Positions 17,680 through 26,229 of a DNA stretch of 64,000 bases are shown piece after piece (within the stretch, counting starts at the first letter, position 1; every line of letters starts with the position of its first letter). The stretch comes from Mycobacterium syngnathidarum (GTDB lineage: Bacteria; Actinomycetota; Actinomycetes; Mycobacteriales; Mycobacteriaceae). The position numbers were made by a program, and so were the translations under genes. The stretch spans positions 124,001 to 188,000 of the forward strand of contig NZ_MLCL01000079.1 in assembly GCF_001942625.1 (NCBI RefSeq), written 5' to 3'. The notes under the pieces are model-generated. The model saw only the letters and a list, made by a program, of their open reading frames with translations. It ran no database searches and had not been told where the DNA came from.

Positions 17680-18645
17680 ATGGCACTGCTCAACCGACGC
17701 CTGCCGACGGTGTGCGCCGCGCTGCTCGTTGCCGGCGTCACCTCCTGCGCGACGCCGACCGCCACGGAAACCAGGACCGCTCAGATCGAGGTGGTGCCCG
17801 AGGCGCTCACCCAGCCCAAGTTCAGCGTCACCCGGTTCCACTACCTACCCGAGGCGCGGGCGGGCGGAAGGTACCCCGACCAGAACTGGGCCGACTTGTA
17901 CCTGCCCTCTGGTACGCACGCGTTCAATTCGGTCCCGCTCGTGGTGCTCATCCATGGCGGCGGCTGGAAGAGCACGATGGGCGCCGGGGTGTTCGACGGA
18001 TTGGCCCGCGAGCTCACCAGTCGCGGCATGGCCGTCTACAACATCGAGTACCGGCGGGTGGGCTCCGGCGGTGGTTGGCCGACGACGTTCGCCGATGTGG
18101 CTCGTGCGATGGACTATGTCGCGCAGGTGAACCTGCGATACCCGCAGCTGGCGGTCGACGACGCGCTCGTGGTCGGCCACAGCGCCGGAGCCCAGCTGGC
18201 CGTGTGGGCCAGCACCCGCCACGACCTGCACGGTGACGAAGTCGGATCCCGGCCGATCTTCCGGCCGACCCGGGTCATCTCACTGGCCGGCCCGCTCGAC
18301 ATGGTCTACGCGGCCAACCACGGCGACAAACACATCGCGGCGGTGCTCGGCGGGCGCCCCTCCGAGGTGCCGCAGCGATACGCCTCGGTGGATCCGATCC
18401 AGAACCTCGACCCGAGAGTGCCGGTGATCGCCGTCCACGGAACACTCGACACCGTTGTGGCGCCGGCCAATTCGCGGCGCTACGTCGCGGCGCTCAAGAA
18501 ACTCGGCGGCCAGGCCGGCCTCGTCTTGCTGCCCGGCGAAAATCACACGTCGATCGTGTCCACCCGCTCCCCCAACTTCCGAGAGGTGCTGCGCCTCATC
18601 ACCGCCACTTCGAGGGCCCAACCGGATCAGCTGCCGGTGAAATGA
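17680..18645 (+). CDS. Alpha/beta-hydrolase (esterase) lipoprotein
   Basis: A 321-residue hydrolase with a lipoprotein signal: basic MALLNRR, hydrophobic core, lipobox VTSC with Cys at residue 23. The fold shows the oxyanion motif LVVLIHGGGWKS, the nucleophile elbow VVGHSAGAQL (Ser about residue 169), an Asp in HGTLDTVVAP and His in GENHTS. This is the hormone-sensitive-lipase-like or BD-FAE esterase group, anchored outside the membrane. It starts 20 bp after the methyltransferase, so the two may be cotranscribed. Confidence 0.83.
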   Translation: MALLNRRLPTVCAALLVAGVTSCATPTATETRTAQIEVVPEALTQPKFSVTRFHYLPEARAGGRYPDQNWADLYLPSGTHAFNSVPLVVLIHGGGWKSTMGAGVFDGLARELTSRGMAVYNIEYRRVGSGGGWPTTFADVARAMDYVAQVNLRYPQLAVDDALVVGHSAGAQLAVWASTRHDLHGDEVGSRPIFRPTRVISLAGPLDMVYAANHGDKHIAAVLGGRPSEVPQRYASVDPIQNLDPRVPVIAVHGTLDTVVAPANSRRYVAALKKLGGQAGLVLLPGENHTSIVSTRSPNFREVLRLITATSRAQPDQLPVK

Positions 18646-18666
18646 GTGAGTGTTTAGTCTGGAACC

Positions 18667-19182
18667 GTGACCCGGTACATCGCGTTCTTGCGAGGCGTCA
18701 ACGTCGGAGGCGTGAACCTCAAGATGGCCGAGGTGGCGAAGGCCATGGAGGCCGCCGGGTTCACCGAAGTCAAGACCATCCTGGCGAGCGGAAACGTCTT
18801 GCTGGACAGCACTTCCAAAGCCGCCAAGGTCCGGACCACGGCCGAGCGTGCGCTGCGGGACGCCTTCGGCTACGAGGCATGGGTGTTGGTCTACGACCTT
18901 GCCACCCTGAAGAAGATCTCGGAGGGCTACCCGTTCGAGCGCGAGGTCCCCGATCACCACTCCTACGTCACGTTCGTCAGTGACAGCGAGTTGCTCGACG
19001 AGCTCGCGGCCCTGAACCCGGGCCCCGATGAATTGGTGCAGCGCGGCGATGGCGTGCTCTATTGGCAGGTCCCGCGGGCCGCCACACTGGACAGCGCGAT
19101 CGGCAAGACCATGGGCAAGAAACGCTACAAACCGTCGACGACGACAAGGAATCTGCGCACGCTGGAGAAAGTGTTGCGCTGA
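18667..19182 (+). CDS. DUF1697 protein
   Basis: A 171-residue cytosolic protein starting at GTG 18667. It begins TRYIAFLRGVNVGGVNLKMAE, continues GFTEVKTILASGNVLLDS, and ends in the conserved KTMGKKRYKPSTTTRNLRTLEKV. These are the DUF1697 family hallmarks; function is unknown. It follows the lipoprotein gene by 21 bp on the same strand. Confidence 0.88.
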   Translation: MTRYIAFLRGVNVGGVNLKMAEVAKAMEAAGFTEVKTILASGNVLLDSTSKAAKVRTTAERALRDAFGYEAWVLVYDLATLKKISEGYPFEREVPDHHSYVTFVSDSELLDELAALNPGPDELVQRGDGVLYWQVPRAATLDSAIGKTMGKKRYKPSTTTRNLRTLEKVLR

Positions 19183-19186
19183 CGCG

Positions 19187-19972
19187 TCATCCGCGCATCC
19201 CGCGCATCCACCCCAACCCCTCACTGGTGCCCGCAGCCGGTCGGTACTCACAGCCCACCCAGCCGTCGAAACCGGTCTCATCGATCACGGCCAGCAGGTG
19301 GTCGATCGCCAACTCACCGCTGTCGGGTTCGTGCCGGTCGGGAACCCCGGCGATCTGCAGGTGCCCTACCCGGCCCGTCGGGATATCCGACCGGAGCCGG
19401 ACCGTCACGTCGCCCTCGGTGATCTGACAGTGGTACAGGTCCAGTTGGACCTTGAGATTCGGCGCCCCGACCTCCTCGACGATCCGGTGCGCATCGTCCT
19501 GAAAGCTCAACAGGTATCCAGGCATGTCGCGCTGGTTGATCGGTTCGATCATCACCTCGATGCCGGCACCGGCGGCCTCTGCGGCCGCCCAGCCGAGGTT
19601 GGCGCGGTACACCGCGATGCGGTCCGCTCGCTGGGCCGCCCCCTCAGCGATACCCGCCATCACGTGTACCCGTGGGCAGTCCAGAACCTCGGCATAGTGC
19701 AGAGCGCGCCGAAAACCATCACGAAACTCGGCCTCGCGGCCCGGAAGCGAGGCGATGCCACGTTCGCCGGACTCGAAATCCCCCGGTGGCGCGTTGAACA
19801 GAACCTGACGTAGGCCGTTGGCGGCAAGCAGCCCGCGCAGCTGCTGGGCCGGGTGGGCGTACGGGAACAGGTACTCCACCGCCGTGAAACCGTCGGCCGC
19901 CGCGGCAGCGAACCGATCGGGAAAGGCATGTTCGACGTACATCATGGAGAGGTTGGCCGCAAAGCGTGGCAC
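19187..19972 (-). CDS. Hydroxypyruvate isomerase-family TIM barrel
   Basis: A 261-residue sugar-isomerase/AP-endonuclease-2 type barrel. Metal and catalytic residues are seen in [13 protein letters not shown] (Glu), [11 protein letters not shown] (Asp, His) and [11 protein letters not shown] (Glu). Hyi enzymes interconvert hydroxypyruvate and tartronate semialdehyde, or act on related keto-acids. GTG 19972 was chosen because AAGGAG lies six bases before it; the longer reading from 20014 has no such site. It is convergent with the DUF1697 gene, 4 bp away. Confidence 0.82.
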   Translation of the reverse strand: MPRFAANLSMMYVEHAFPDRFAAAAADGFTAVEYLFPYAHPAQQLRGLLAANGLRQVLFNAPPGDFESGERGIASLPGREAEFRDGFRRALHYAEVLDCPRVHVMAGIAEGAAQRADRIAVYRANLGWAAAEAAGAGIEVMIEPINQRDMPGYLLSFQDDAHRIVEEVGAPNLKVQLDLYHCQITEGDVTVRLRSDIPTGRVGHLQIAGVPDRHEPDSGELAIDHLLAVIDETGFDGWVGCEYRPAAGTSEGLGWMRGMRG

Positions 19973-20077
19973 GGCAGGCTCCTTCCAGCTGATCCGGGCA
20001 GCGGTTGACGCCATCTTCGCGTGTGCCGGCCGACGGTCGCCGGACGCCCCCGGCTGAACACAGGTACATTCGCGGCA

Positions 20078-20911
20078 ATGACGGATAGCTCAGCCAAAGT
20101 GAGCGGCGACGCGCTCACGGGTGTTGCCGAGACGGCATTGCTGACCCTGCAGGTGCGTGCGCACGAGGCGCGCCGTCCGGACGGCCTGATCGAGGATCCG
20201 GTGGCGGTGCAACTGGTCGATTCGATCGACTTCGACTTCGCCAAGTTCGGCTACACCCGCCGCCAGGACATGGCCTTGCGGGCGTTGCTGTTCGACCGGA
20301 TGACCTCCAGCTACCTGCGCACCCATCCGAAGGCCACGGTGGTGGCATTGGCCGAAGGACTGCAGACCAGCTTCTACCGGCTTGACGCCGCCGGACTGGG
20401 ACATGAGTTCCGTTGGTTGTCGGTCGATCTGGAGCCGATGATCGAGTTCCGCAACAAGTTGCTGCCCAAGCCGGACCGGGTCACCCAGTGCGCCCAGTCG
20501 GCGCTGGACTTCAGCTGGATGGACCATGTCGACACCGGCGACGGAGTGTTCATCACCGCCGAGGGCCTGTTGATGTACCTGCAGCCCGAGGAATCGATGT
20601 CGCTGATCCGCGCCTGCGCGCAACGCTTTCCGGGAGGGCAGATGTTGTTCGACCTGCCGCCTGCGTTCTTCGCTTTCTTGACCCGCAAAGGTATGCCGAC
20701 ATCGATGCGCTACCGGGTACCGCCCATGCCGTTCAGCCTGTCGCCCGCAGAACTGGCCGATCTGGTCAACACCGTTCCGGGGGTCACGGCGGTGCACGAT
20801 CTGCCGATGCCGCCCGGCCGGGGCCGGGTCTTGAACGCCCTCCTGCAGGCACAGCACCTGCCGATCTTCGACCCTGTGCGCCCGGTGTCCGGGCTGCTGG
20901 AATTCGGGTAG
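20078..20911 (+). CDS. LCM/Tcm_P-type SAM methyltransferase, copy 2
   Basis: A 277-residue paralogue of the product of 16829-17659, sharing [43 protein letters not shown] and [17 protein letters not shown]. It differs in the cap region ([19 protein letters not shown] instead of PHWASRRTIKGLRL), which suggests another substrate. ATG 20078 follows a gap of about 100 bp from the Hyi gene, transcribed divergently. Its 3' end is 11 bp from the convergent monooxygenase. Confidence 0.84.
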   Translation: MTDSSAKVSGDALTGVAETALLTLQVRAHEARRPDGLIEDPVAVQLVDSIDFDFAKFGYTRRQDMALRALLFDRMTSSYLRTHPKATVVALAEGLQTSFYRLDAAGLGHEFRWLSVDLEPMIEFRNKLLPKPDRVTQCAQSALDFSWMDHVDTGDGVFITAEGLLMYLQPEESMSLIRACAQRFPGGQMLFDLPPAFFAFLTRKGMPTSMRYRVPPMPFSLSPAELADLVNTVPGVTAVHDLPMPPGRGRVLNALLQAQHLPIFDPVRPVSGLLEFG

Positions 20912-20922
20912 CGCCCGCCGGA

Positions 20923-22416
20923 TCAGACTGTCGACCCGGCCAGTTCCACCTGCGTTGTTTCGAACCGCAGGCTCGGGTCCGCCACCGGACCGTTACGCAG
21001 CGTCTGTGCATCGAGCGTGTAGTTCATGGTCATCTGCCACGGCCCGTCGACACCCTGGCGGGGAATCTCGTTGATCGAGCGTTGCACGTAACCGGCGGCG
21101 AAATCGAGAAGGGGGCGGGTCGGTCCACCGCTGAACTCCGGTCGCACTGAGTCAAAGCCGTTGTCGTCCATGTGCTTCAACAGACGGCAGAAGTGCTCGC
21201 AGAGCAGACCGACCTTGAGAGTCCACGACGAGTTGGTGTAGCCGAAGGCGAACGCGAAGTTCGGCACACCCGAGAGCATGATGCCCTTGTAGGCCACGGC
21301 CTCGGCGAGGTTCACTTCTTCGCCGTCTACGCTCAGCGTCATCCCGCCGAACAGCTGGATGTTCAATCCCGTTGCGGTGACGATGATGTCGGCGTCGAGC
21401 TCGCGTCCTGACTCCAGCAGGATGCCGGTCTCGGTGAACGTCGCGATGCGGTCGGTCACCACCGAGGCGCTGCCATCGCTGAGCGCGGCGAACAAATCCC
21501 CGTCGGGCACCGCGCACAGCCGCTGATCCCACGGGTTGTAGAGGGGGCTGAAATGCTCGTCCACGGGATACCCGTCGGGAAGCTTGGCGGCGTTGATCCA
21601 GCGGATCACGGCCCGGGCGGTCTTCGGGTACCTCTGGCAGAAGGTGTAGACGCCACGTTGTTTGAGGATGTTCTTGCGCCGGGTCAGCGCGTACCCGCGC
21701 TCGTCGCCGAGCAGTCGCTTGGCAGTGTTGGCGAAGGAGTCCTTGGCCGGCACCGGCATCACATAGGACGGTGAGCGCTGCAGCATGGTGACGTGGGCAG
21801 CCGTGCCCGCCATGGACGGCACCAGCGTGACGGCAGTGGCACCGCTGCCGATCACCACGACCTTCTTCCCCGTGTAGTCGAGATCTTCGGGCCAGTGCTG
21901 GGGATGCACGACACGCCCGGTGAACCGGTCGGCCCCCTCGAATTGCGGGGCGTAACCCTGGTCGTAGCGGTAGTACCCGCCGCCGCAGAACAGCCAGTTC
22001 GCCGATATCTGCACGAGTTCGGGATCTGATCCGCCACCGTCGGTCCGCTCGATGTCCACGGTCCAGGCGGCCCGGGCCGAATCCCAGGCCGCCGCCCGCA
22101 CCTTGTGGTGCAGCCGGATGTGGCGGTCGATGCCGTTTTCCGCCACCGTCTCCCGCAGATAGGCCAGGATCTTGTCGGAGGTGGCGATGGCGTGCTCGTC
22201 GCGCCACGGCTTGAACTCGTAGCCGAAGGTGTGCAGGTCCGAGTCCGACCGAATTCCTGGGTAGCGGAACAGATCCCAGGTGCCGCCGGTGGCGCCGCGG
22301 GCTTCCAGGATCGCGTAACTGCGCCCCGGATGTTCGCGCTGAAGGTAGTAGGCAGCACCGATGCCGGAGATGCCGGCGCCGATGATGAGTACGTCGACGT
22401 GTTCGGTGTGGTTCAT
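20923..22416 (-). CDS. Baeyer-Villiger-type flavin monooxygenase (EthA-like)
   Basis: A 497-residue FAD/NADPH enzyme. FAD motif VLIIGAGISGIGAAYYLQ is at the N-terminus; the Baeyer-Villiger fingerprint FTGRVVHPQHWP (about residues 165-176) precedes the NADPH motif VVVIGSGATAVTL. RYPGIRSDSDLHTFGYEF is typical of EthA/MymA-type monooxygenases. Such enzymes oxidise ketones or sulfur and nitrogen drugs; EthA activates ethionamide. The divergent PucR-type gene with a palindrome between them is the probable regulator. The substrate here is unknown. Confidence 0.88.
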   Translation of the reverse strand: MNHTEHVDVLIIGAGISGIGAAYYLQREHPGRSYAILEARGATGGTWDLFRYPGIRSDSDLHTFGYEFKPWRDEHAIATSDKILAYLRETVAENGIDRHIRLHHKVRAAAWDSARAAWTVDIERTDGGGSDPELVQISANWLFCGGGYYRYDQGYAPQFEGADRFTGRVVHPQHWPEDLDYTGKKVVVIGSGATAVTLVPSMAGTAAHVTMLQRSPSYVMPVPAKDSFANTAKRLLGDERGYALTRRKNILKQRGVYTFCQRYPKTARAVIRWINAAKLPDGYPVDEHFSPLYNPWDQRLCAVPDGDLFAALSDGSASVVTDRIATFTETGILLESGRELDADIIVTATGLNIQLFGGMTLSVDGEEVNLAEAVAYKGIMLSGVPNFAFAFGYTNSSWTLKVGLLCEHFCRLLKHMDDNGFDSVRPEFSGGPTRPLLDFAAGYVQRSINEIPRQGVDGPWQMTMNYTLDAQTLRNGPVADPSLRFETTQVELAGSTV

Positions 22417-22481
22417 GTCTCAATGGTTGCGGCCAGCCGACCGTAACCCAAGGTAAAAAGTGCCAAATTTCACCCGACTGG

Positions 22482-22498
22482 TGGTGCACTTTGCACCA
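22482..22498. promoter_or_regulatory. Palindrome in the monooxygenase/PucR intergenic region
   Basis: TGGTGCA-CTT-TGCACCA, 7-bp perfect arms, lies 16-19 bp before the PucR start in the 97-bp divergent gap. A related half-site AAGTGCCAA sits at 22458-22466. Good candidate operator for the adjacent regulator. Confidence 0.5.
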
Positions 22499-22516
22499 TC
22501 AATCTACCCTGGGGTG

Positions 22517-23746
22517 ATGGTGTGGCAGCCACCGTCTCCGCGGGTGCAGGACCTGATCCGGCAATGCGCACAAATCGTCCTCAACCCACGCGAGGACTGG
22601 CTCGAGGAGTTCGACACCGCCGTCCTGGCCGCCAGCCCGGCGATCGCCTCCGACCCCGAGCTCGCCGCCGCCGTCGTCCGCAGCAACCACGCGAACCTGT
22701 TTTTCTGGGGCACGGCAAATGTGCGCGATCCGGGCGCCCCGGTGCCGCCGAACACCGGGCCGGAGCCGCTGAGCATCGCACGGGAGCTGGTGCGCCGCGG
22801 CGTCAACGCATTTCCCCTCGATGCGTACCGCGTCGGTGAGGGGGTGGCCTGGCGTCGGCTCATGGAGATCGCCTTCGAGCTGACGTCCGACCCCGCCGAA
22901 CTGCGCGAGATGCTCGACGTCTGCTCGCGGTCCATCAGCGCGTTCGTCGACGCGACGCTGGCCGGAATCGCCGCCCAGATCGAGCTCGAACGCGAGGATC
23001 TCACCCGCGGCACCCACGCCGAGCGACGCGAGACCGTCGCACTTCTGCTCGAAGGTGCCCCGATCCCCAGGCAGCGAGCCGAAGCACGCCTGGGCCACGC
23101 GCTGACCGGAACCCACACCGCCGCGGTGATCTGGAGCGAGGACCCCGCGGGCGACATGTCCGGGCTGGACCGCGCCGCCGAGGCATTCGGTCAGGACTGC
23201 GGCGATCCGCGGCCGCTGAGCGTGCTGGCGAGCACCGCCACCCGATGGGTGTGGGCGGCAGGTAGCGCCGAGGTCGAGCGCGGGTTCCAGGCGCTGACCC
23301 ACGCCGCCGCAGAGCTGGACGGCGTCCGGATCGCCGTCGGACCGGTCGCCGACGGCCTGGATGGCTTCCGGCGCAGCCATTTCGACGCGATCACCACCCA
23401 GCAGATGATGGCCCGGCTGCACTCCACACAGCAAATCGCCCAGTTCGGCGAGGTCGAACTCGTCGCCCTGCTCACCTCCGAACCCGATCGCGCCGCCGAG
23501 TTCGTCAGCCACAACCTCGCTGCGCTGGAGACCGCTGACGCCGAATTACGGGAAACGGTGCGGGTATTCGTCAACGAACAGTGCAACGCTTCCCGGGCCG
23601 CGGCGAGGCTGTACCTGCATCGCAACACGCTGCTGCGCCGGCTGGTCCGCGCCGACGAGCTCCTGCCCCGCCCCCTGGCCGAGAACAGTGTCGCGGTCGC
23701 CGTCGCATTGGACGTGCTGCGCTGGCGCGGCACGGCGGCCGGGTGA
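22517..23746 (+). CDS. PucR-type helix-turn-helix regulator
   Basis: A 409-residue regulator. The C-terminal HTH (CNASRAAARLYLHRNTLLRRLVRADELL, described in pieces: NASRAAARLYLHRNTL then LRRL) is the PucR/CdaR type. The central region (GTHTAAVIWSEDP..RIAVGPV) resembles the GGDEF-like domain of this family, and the N-terminal part is an uncharacterised helical domain seen in actinobacterial members. Start may be GTG 22514 or ATG 22517. It faces the Baeyer-Villiger monooxygenase gene, probably its target. Confidence 0.83.
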   Translation: MVWQPPSPRVQDLIRQCAQIVLNPREDWLEEFDTAVLAASPAIASDPELAAAVVRSNHANLFFWGTANVRDPGAPVPPNTGPEPLSIARELVRRGVNAFPLDAYRVGEGVAWRRLMEIAFELTSDPAELREMLDVCSRSISAFVDATLAGIAAQIELEREDLTRGTHAERRETVALLLEGAPIPRQRAEARLGHALTGTHTAAVIWSEDPAGDMSGLDRAAEAFGQDCGDPRPLSVLASTATRWVWAAGSAEVERGFQALTHAAAELDGVRIAVGPVADGLDGFRRSHFDAITTQQMMARLHSTQQIAQFGEVELVALLTSEPDRAAEFVSHNLAALETADAELRETVRVFVNEQCNASRAAARLYLHRNTLLRRLVRADELLPRPLAENSVAVAVALDVLRWRGTAAG

Positions 23747-23753
23747 ATCCCGG

Positions 23754-24119
23754 TCAGTCGAACGCGGTGTCCAGATAGCGCAGCGCGTCGCTCTTGCCGA
23801 TCCCCAACGCGCGGGCAGCTTCGGCGAACGAGTGCGCCGCCGCGGCCATCGCGGCATCGGCCGGGTCCGCCCGCGCCACGAATGTCCCGTACCGCCCGCG
23901 AGTCTCCAAGACCCCCGCCGACTCCAGCTCACGATATGCCCTGGCCACGGTGTTGACCGCCAACCCGACCTGCCCCGCCAGTTCGCGCACCGTCGGTAGC
24001 CGAGTACCCGGAGCCAACCGTCCCTGCCGTATTCCGTCGATAATCTGGATTCTGAGCTGATCGAACAGCGGCTTGTCCGCGCTCGAGTCGACCAGCACCC
24101 AATCCCCCAACTCACCCAC
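23754..24119 (-). CDS. YtrA-type GntR regulator (Rv1152-like)
   Basis: A 121-residue regulator, the Rv1152 length. [19 protein letters not shown] leads into the winged helix [18 protein letters not shown] and [20 protein letters not shown]; only a short C-terminal helix follows, as in YtrA-subfamily GntR proteins. The start is set at GTG 24119 ([10 protein letters not shown]...) because longer readings would overlap the sirtuin promoter. Divergent from the sirtuin, 36 bp apart. Confidence 0.83.
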   Translation of the reverse strand: MGELGDWVLVDSSADKPLFDQLRIQIIDGIRQGRLAPGTRLPTVRELAGQVGLAVNTVARAYRELESAGVLETRGRYGTFVARADPADAAMAAAAHSFAEAARALGIGKSDALRYLDTAFD

Positions 24120-24155
24120 ATGCCCAGTATCACCCAAACCGACTACGTTGGTGAT

Positions 24156-24881
24156 GTGCAAGTGACTGTCCTGTCCGGTGCCGGAATCTCAGCCGAAAGT
24201 GGTGTGCCGACGTTCCGCGACGTCGAGACGGGCCTGTGGGCACAAGTGGACCCGTATGAAATCTCCAGCGTCGAAGGCTGGCAGCAACATCCCGAAAAGG
24301 TCTGGGCCTGGTATCTGTGGCGCCACTACATGATGGCCCACGTGCAGCCCAACGACGGGCATCGGGCCGTGGCTGCCTGGCAGGACTTCGCCGACGTACA
24401 CGTCATCACCCAGAACGTCGATAACCTGCACGAGCGCGCCGGCAGCACCAACGTCTACCACCTGCACGGCAACTTGTTCGAGTTCCGTTGCGACGCTTGC
24501 GGTTCGAGGTTCGAGGGCGATCTTCCCCCGATGCCCGAACCGGTCGAGACGATCGAACCCCCGGTATGCCCGTGCAGTGGCCTGATCCGGCCCAGTGTCG
24601 TCTGGTTCGGTGAGCCGTTGCCCGACGACGCCTGGCAACGATCGGTACAGGCGGTCGGTGCTGCCGACGTGGTGATCGTGGTAGGCACCAGCTCGGTCGT
24701 GTATCCCGCGGCAGGGCTGGCCGAAGCCGCCGTCGCCGCGGGCACCGTGGTGGTCGAGGTCAACCCCGAGCGCACGCCGCTGTCCGACAGCGCGACCATC
24801 TCCCTGCGCGAGACCGCGGCCGCGTCCCTTCCGGACCTGCTGCAGCGGTTACCCACACTGCTGGGTACTAGGCAGGCCTGA
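24156..24881 (+). CDS. cobB: Sirtuin NAD-dependent protein deacylase
   Basis: A 241-residue class III sirtuin (Rv1151c-like). NAD motif [12 protein letters not shown] starts at residue 5; FRDVETGLW, catalytic His in [23 protein letters not shown], and zinc cysteines FRCDACG and PPVCPCSG are all present. YLWRHY carries the Tyr-x-x-Arg pair that in SIRT5/CobB enzymes binds succinyl- or malonyl-lysine, so desuccinylation is expected besides deacetylation. GTG 24156 gives the family N-terminus. The 3' end overlaps the convergent methyltransferase by 14 bp. Confidence 0.92.
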   Translation: MQVTVLSGAGISAESGVPTFRDVETGLWAQVDPYEISSVEGWQQHPEKVWAWYLWRHYMMAHVQPNDGHRAVAAWQDFADVHVITQNVDNLHERAGSTNVYHLHGNLFEFRCDACGSRFEGDLPPMPEPVETIEPPVCPCSGLIRPSVVWFGEPLPDDAWQRSVQAVGAADVVIVVGTSSVVYPAAGLAEAAVAAGTVVVEVNPERTPLSDSATISLRETAAASLPDLLQRLPTLLGTRQA

Positions 24882-25527
24882 CCGCACGGCCGATGGCGAA
24901 CTCCGTCACCGGCAACGGCACCCAGGCCGGCATCGCGAACTCGCGGTGAGCGACAGCAACCTGGAAGCCGCTGCCGGCGATCGTCTGCTCGGTATGCCGA
25001 TGGGTGTGGCAATTTCCGAACAACCGCGGCCACACCGTGGCGTCCGCCACGCGCTGCATCCCACCCCGCCAGCCGCTGCCGGCCACGTGCTCGAGGTACC
25101 GCAGTTCGCCTCCCGGCCGGAGCAGCGAAAACAATTGCTGCAGAACAGTATCCGGCTGTTCGATGGAGCACAGCACCAACGAACAGACTACCGCGTCGAA
25201 CGGTTCGGCGCTGTTGAACTTCTCGGCAGTGTCACTGGTCACCGTCACCGGAACCGCGGCCTTGGCCGCCGCGGCGCGGGCCACCTCGGCAAGGTGACGT
25301 TCGGGTTCGATGGCGACCACCTCGGTCACCGTCGAGGGATAGAAGGCGAAGTTGGTCCCGGTGCCCGCCCCGATCTCCAGGACCCGGCCGCTGAGCCCGG
25401 AGAGGTTCTCACTGCGCAGCCGCCGCAGAGCCTTCGGCTCCGAGCTCGACAATGTCTTCCACACGCGGGCGAAGAACGGGTTGTCCACCCGGGCGAAGTC
25501 CGGAATGTCTGAGGTCTTGTCACTCAC
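24868..25527 (-). CDS. Class I SAM methyltransferase (Rv1147-like)
   Basis: A 219-residue methyltransferase of the UbiE/phosphatidylethanolamine-methyltransferase-like group. SAM motif I is [34 protein letters not shown] and [17 protein letters not shown] follow, then [16 protein letters not shown] 25527 has GGAGGAGAA a few bases upstream and overlaps the TetR stop by 4 bp. In M. tuberculosis the corresponding Rv1147 also follows mmpL13, so a role in modifying a lipid handled by the transporter is plausible but unproven. Confidence 0.85.
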   Translation of the reverse strand: MSDKTSDIPDFARVDNPFFARVWKTLSSSEPKALRRLRSENLSGLSGRVLEIGAGTGTNFAFYPSTVTEVVAIEPERHLAEVARAAAAKAAVPVTVTSDTAEKFNSAEPFDAVVCSLVLCSIEQPDTVLQQLFSLLRPGGELRYLEHVAGSGWRGGMQRVADATVWPRLFGNCHTHRHTEQTIAGSGFQVAVAHREFAMPAWVPLPVTEFAIGRAVRPA

Positions 25528-26228
25528 GGTTCTCCTCCATCGGCGTACTCGCTGGCGAATCCCTTCAACCGGGCGATCGTCTCGTCGGGCTCGAGGTCGG
25601 TTCCGATGATCCCCGAGACGATCTGGCCGGTGCACACCGCCCGCAGCACACGGTCGGTGAACTCCTCGACATCTCCCCACGGCAGGTACGGCTTCGAGAT
25701 CAGAATGGCGGCCACGCCGTGCGCGGCGGTCCACAATTCCAGGGCCAGTGTGGTGGCGTCGCCGGGCGGGTACACGCCCTCGGCGATCAGCGTTTCGATC
25801 GCGGCTCGCATGTGCTGAAACGCCGAGCTGTTGAGGGCGACGTCGACGTCGCTGCCGGGCCTGCCCTCCCCCATCGTCGCCAGCCGGTACAACTCCGGCG
25901 TGCGCCTGGCGAAGTTCACATACGCGTGCCCCTGGGCCCGCAGCACCTCGATGGTCGAGGAATGGTCGGCCGCCGCCCACTGCATCTCCTCGTCCAGCTT
26001 CTCGAAATAGCGCGAGCACACCGCGTCCAGCAGCGCGTCCTTGTCGGCGAAATGCAGGTAGATCGACGGTGGGGTGACCCCGACCCGCTGTGCCACCGAC
26101 CGAATCGACACCGCCTTGGCATGACCGGTGTCCAACAGCAATTCGGTTGTGGCATCGAGGATCTGATCACGAAGCAGCTCACCGGAACCGCGCGGCGCTC
26201 GGCGTCGTTTCCCAGGCTGGATCATCAC
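25524..26228 (-). CDS. TetR-family regulator in the mmpL13 operon
   Basis: A 234-residue regulator. The N-terminal HTH reads LLRDQILDATTELLL, VSIRSVAQRVGVTPPSIYLHF and DKDALLDAV (about residues 18-72); the rest is the helical ligand domain of the WHG type. The first codon is GTG 26228, with ATG 26225 next, one base after the mmpL13 stop. Encoded between transporter and methyltransferase in one transcript; it probably autoregulates the operon through the GTTAA-G-TTAAC site before mmpL13. Confidence 0.87.
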   Translation of the reverse strand: MMIQPGKRRRAPRGSGELLRDQILDATTELLLDTGHAKAVSIRSVAQRVGVTPPSIYLHFADKDALLDAVCSRYFEKLDEEMQWAAADHSSTIEVLRAQGHAYVNFARRTPELYRLATMGEGRPGSDVDVALNSSAFQHMRAAIETLIAEGVYPPGDATTLALELWTAAHGVAAILISKPYLPWGDVEEFTDRVLRAVCTGQIVSGIIGTDLEPDETIARLKGFASEYADGGEP

Positions 26229-26229
26229 G

